A program made the translations under genes and the position numbers. A stretch of DNA of 64,000 bases from Dromiciops gliroides (taxonomy: Eukaryota > Chordata > Mammalia > Microbiotheria > Microbiotheriidae): contig NC_057862.1 of NCBI RefSeq assembly GCF_019393635.1, positions 266,738,441 through 266,802,440 of the forward strand. Direction: 5' to 3'. Under the pieces are notes generated by a model. That model was not told where the DNA came from and made no database searches. It was given only the letters and a program-made list of their open reading frames with translations. This document shows positions 63,729 through 64,000 of the stretch, piece by piece. Position 1 is the first letter of the stretch, and the number at the start of each line of letters is the position of its first letter.

Positions 63729-64000
63729 CGGCAGAGCCAAGATGGTGGAAGAAAGTCTGTGACTCTCCCATTTCTGGAAAACCTGTCCACATACCTCCAA
63801 AAATAATGTGATAGGACAACTCTTAGAGCAGTGCAACCCTCATAAGAACAGAGTGAGACTCTTTTCCAGCCAAAGATTAGGTGACTGGGATCACCTGCTG
63901 TTCAGGCTGAGAGAGGAGCGCAGTGTGCAGAGCAGGACCAGCCTCAAGCACACAGCGCCTCCAAAGACTCAGAATCTTCAGATGCTTCTTGTAAAGCTTG
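63729..64000 (+). mobile_element. L1 5' UTR start (runs off the window)
   Basis: CGGCAGAGCCAAGATGGTGGAAG resembles the 5' end of mammalian L1 (human: GGAGGAGCCAAGATGGCCG), including the YY1-type AAGATGG at 63739-63745. The GC-richer sequence that follows fits an L1 5' UTR. The body would lie beyond 64000, same strand as STYX. Confidence 0.7.

Noticed and set aside
58108..64000. STYX exon 6 in the last 6 kb
   Set aside because: I looked for a frame resembling TKEFIDGSLQ and HGNAG next to AG/GT borders and found none, so it must lie past the window.

Overview
The window is vertebrate nuclear DNA, almost certainly from a marsupial. Two multi-exon mammalian genes lie on the plus strand. The introns are packed with a tRNA-derived SINE typical of marsupials (head GGCAGCTAGGTGGCGCAGTGG, B box GAGTTCAAATCC, tail ending GTCACTTAACCCC..TTGCC + poly-A), with marsupial-type L1 LINEs, and with older L2/CR1-type LINEs and MIR-like SINEs. 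The gene order PSMC6 then STYX, both plus, matches the arrangement I know from human chromosome 14q22. I cannot name the species.

Layout: 1-903 is the 3' part of PSMC6 intron 1; its first ~350 bases are GC-rich, the edge of the promoter CpG island upstream. 904-18362 holds coding exons 2-14 of PSMC6 (26S proteasome regulatory ATPase Rpt4/10B); all 13 exons join in frame to 360 residues plus a split leucine codon and end in TAA. 18363-~18700 is the PSMC6 3' UTR with AATAAA signals. ~18700-22300 is a short intergenic spacer. 22330-22960 is the CpG-island promoter and first exon of STYX (pseudophosphatase), with a 30-codon arginine-rich upstream ORF in the leader. STYX coding exons 1-5 (residues 1-101) lie at 22788, 42945, 44669, 53563 and 58047; the remaining exons, including the phosphatase signature, lie beyond the window. 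STYX intron 1 (20.1 kb) is mostly repeats.

The two genes are neighbours, not an operon, and have unrelated jobs: PSMC6 powers substrate unfolding in the proteasome base, and STYX is a catalytically dead dual-specificity phosphatase that binds phospho-substrates and other signalling proteins.

I found no bacterial-type system, CRISPR array or new gene family. What merits a second look is structural: an 84-nt frame-preserving, stop-free intron inside the PSMC6 ATPase domain; the STYX uORF; an L1 with an apparent 3' transduction; several L1-into-L1 nests with clear target-site duplications; and two places where retroelements landed twice at one target, leaving three copies of it. Many short open frames in the window are translations of SINE, L1 or L2 copies and are not genes.
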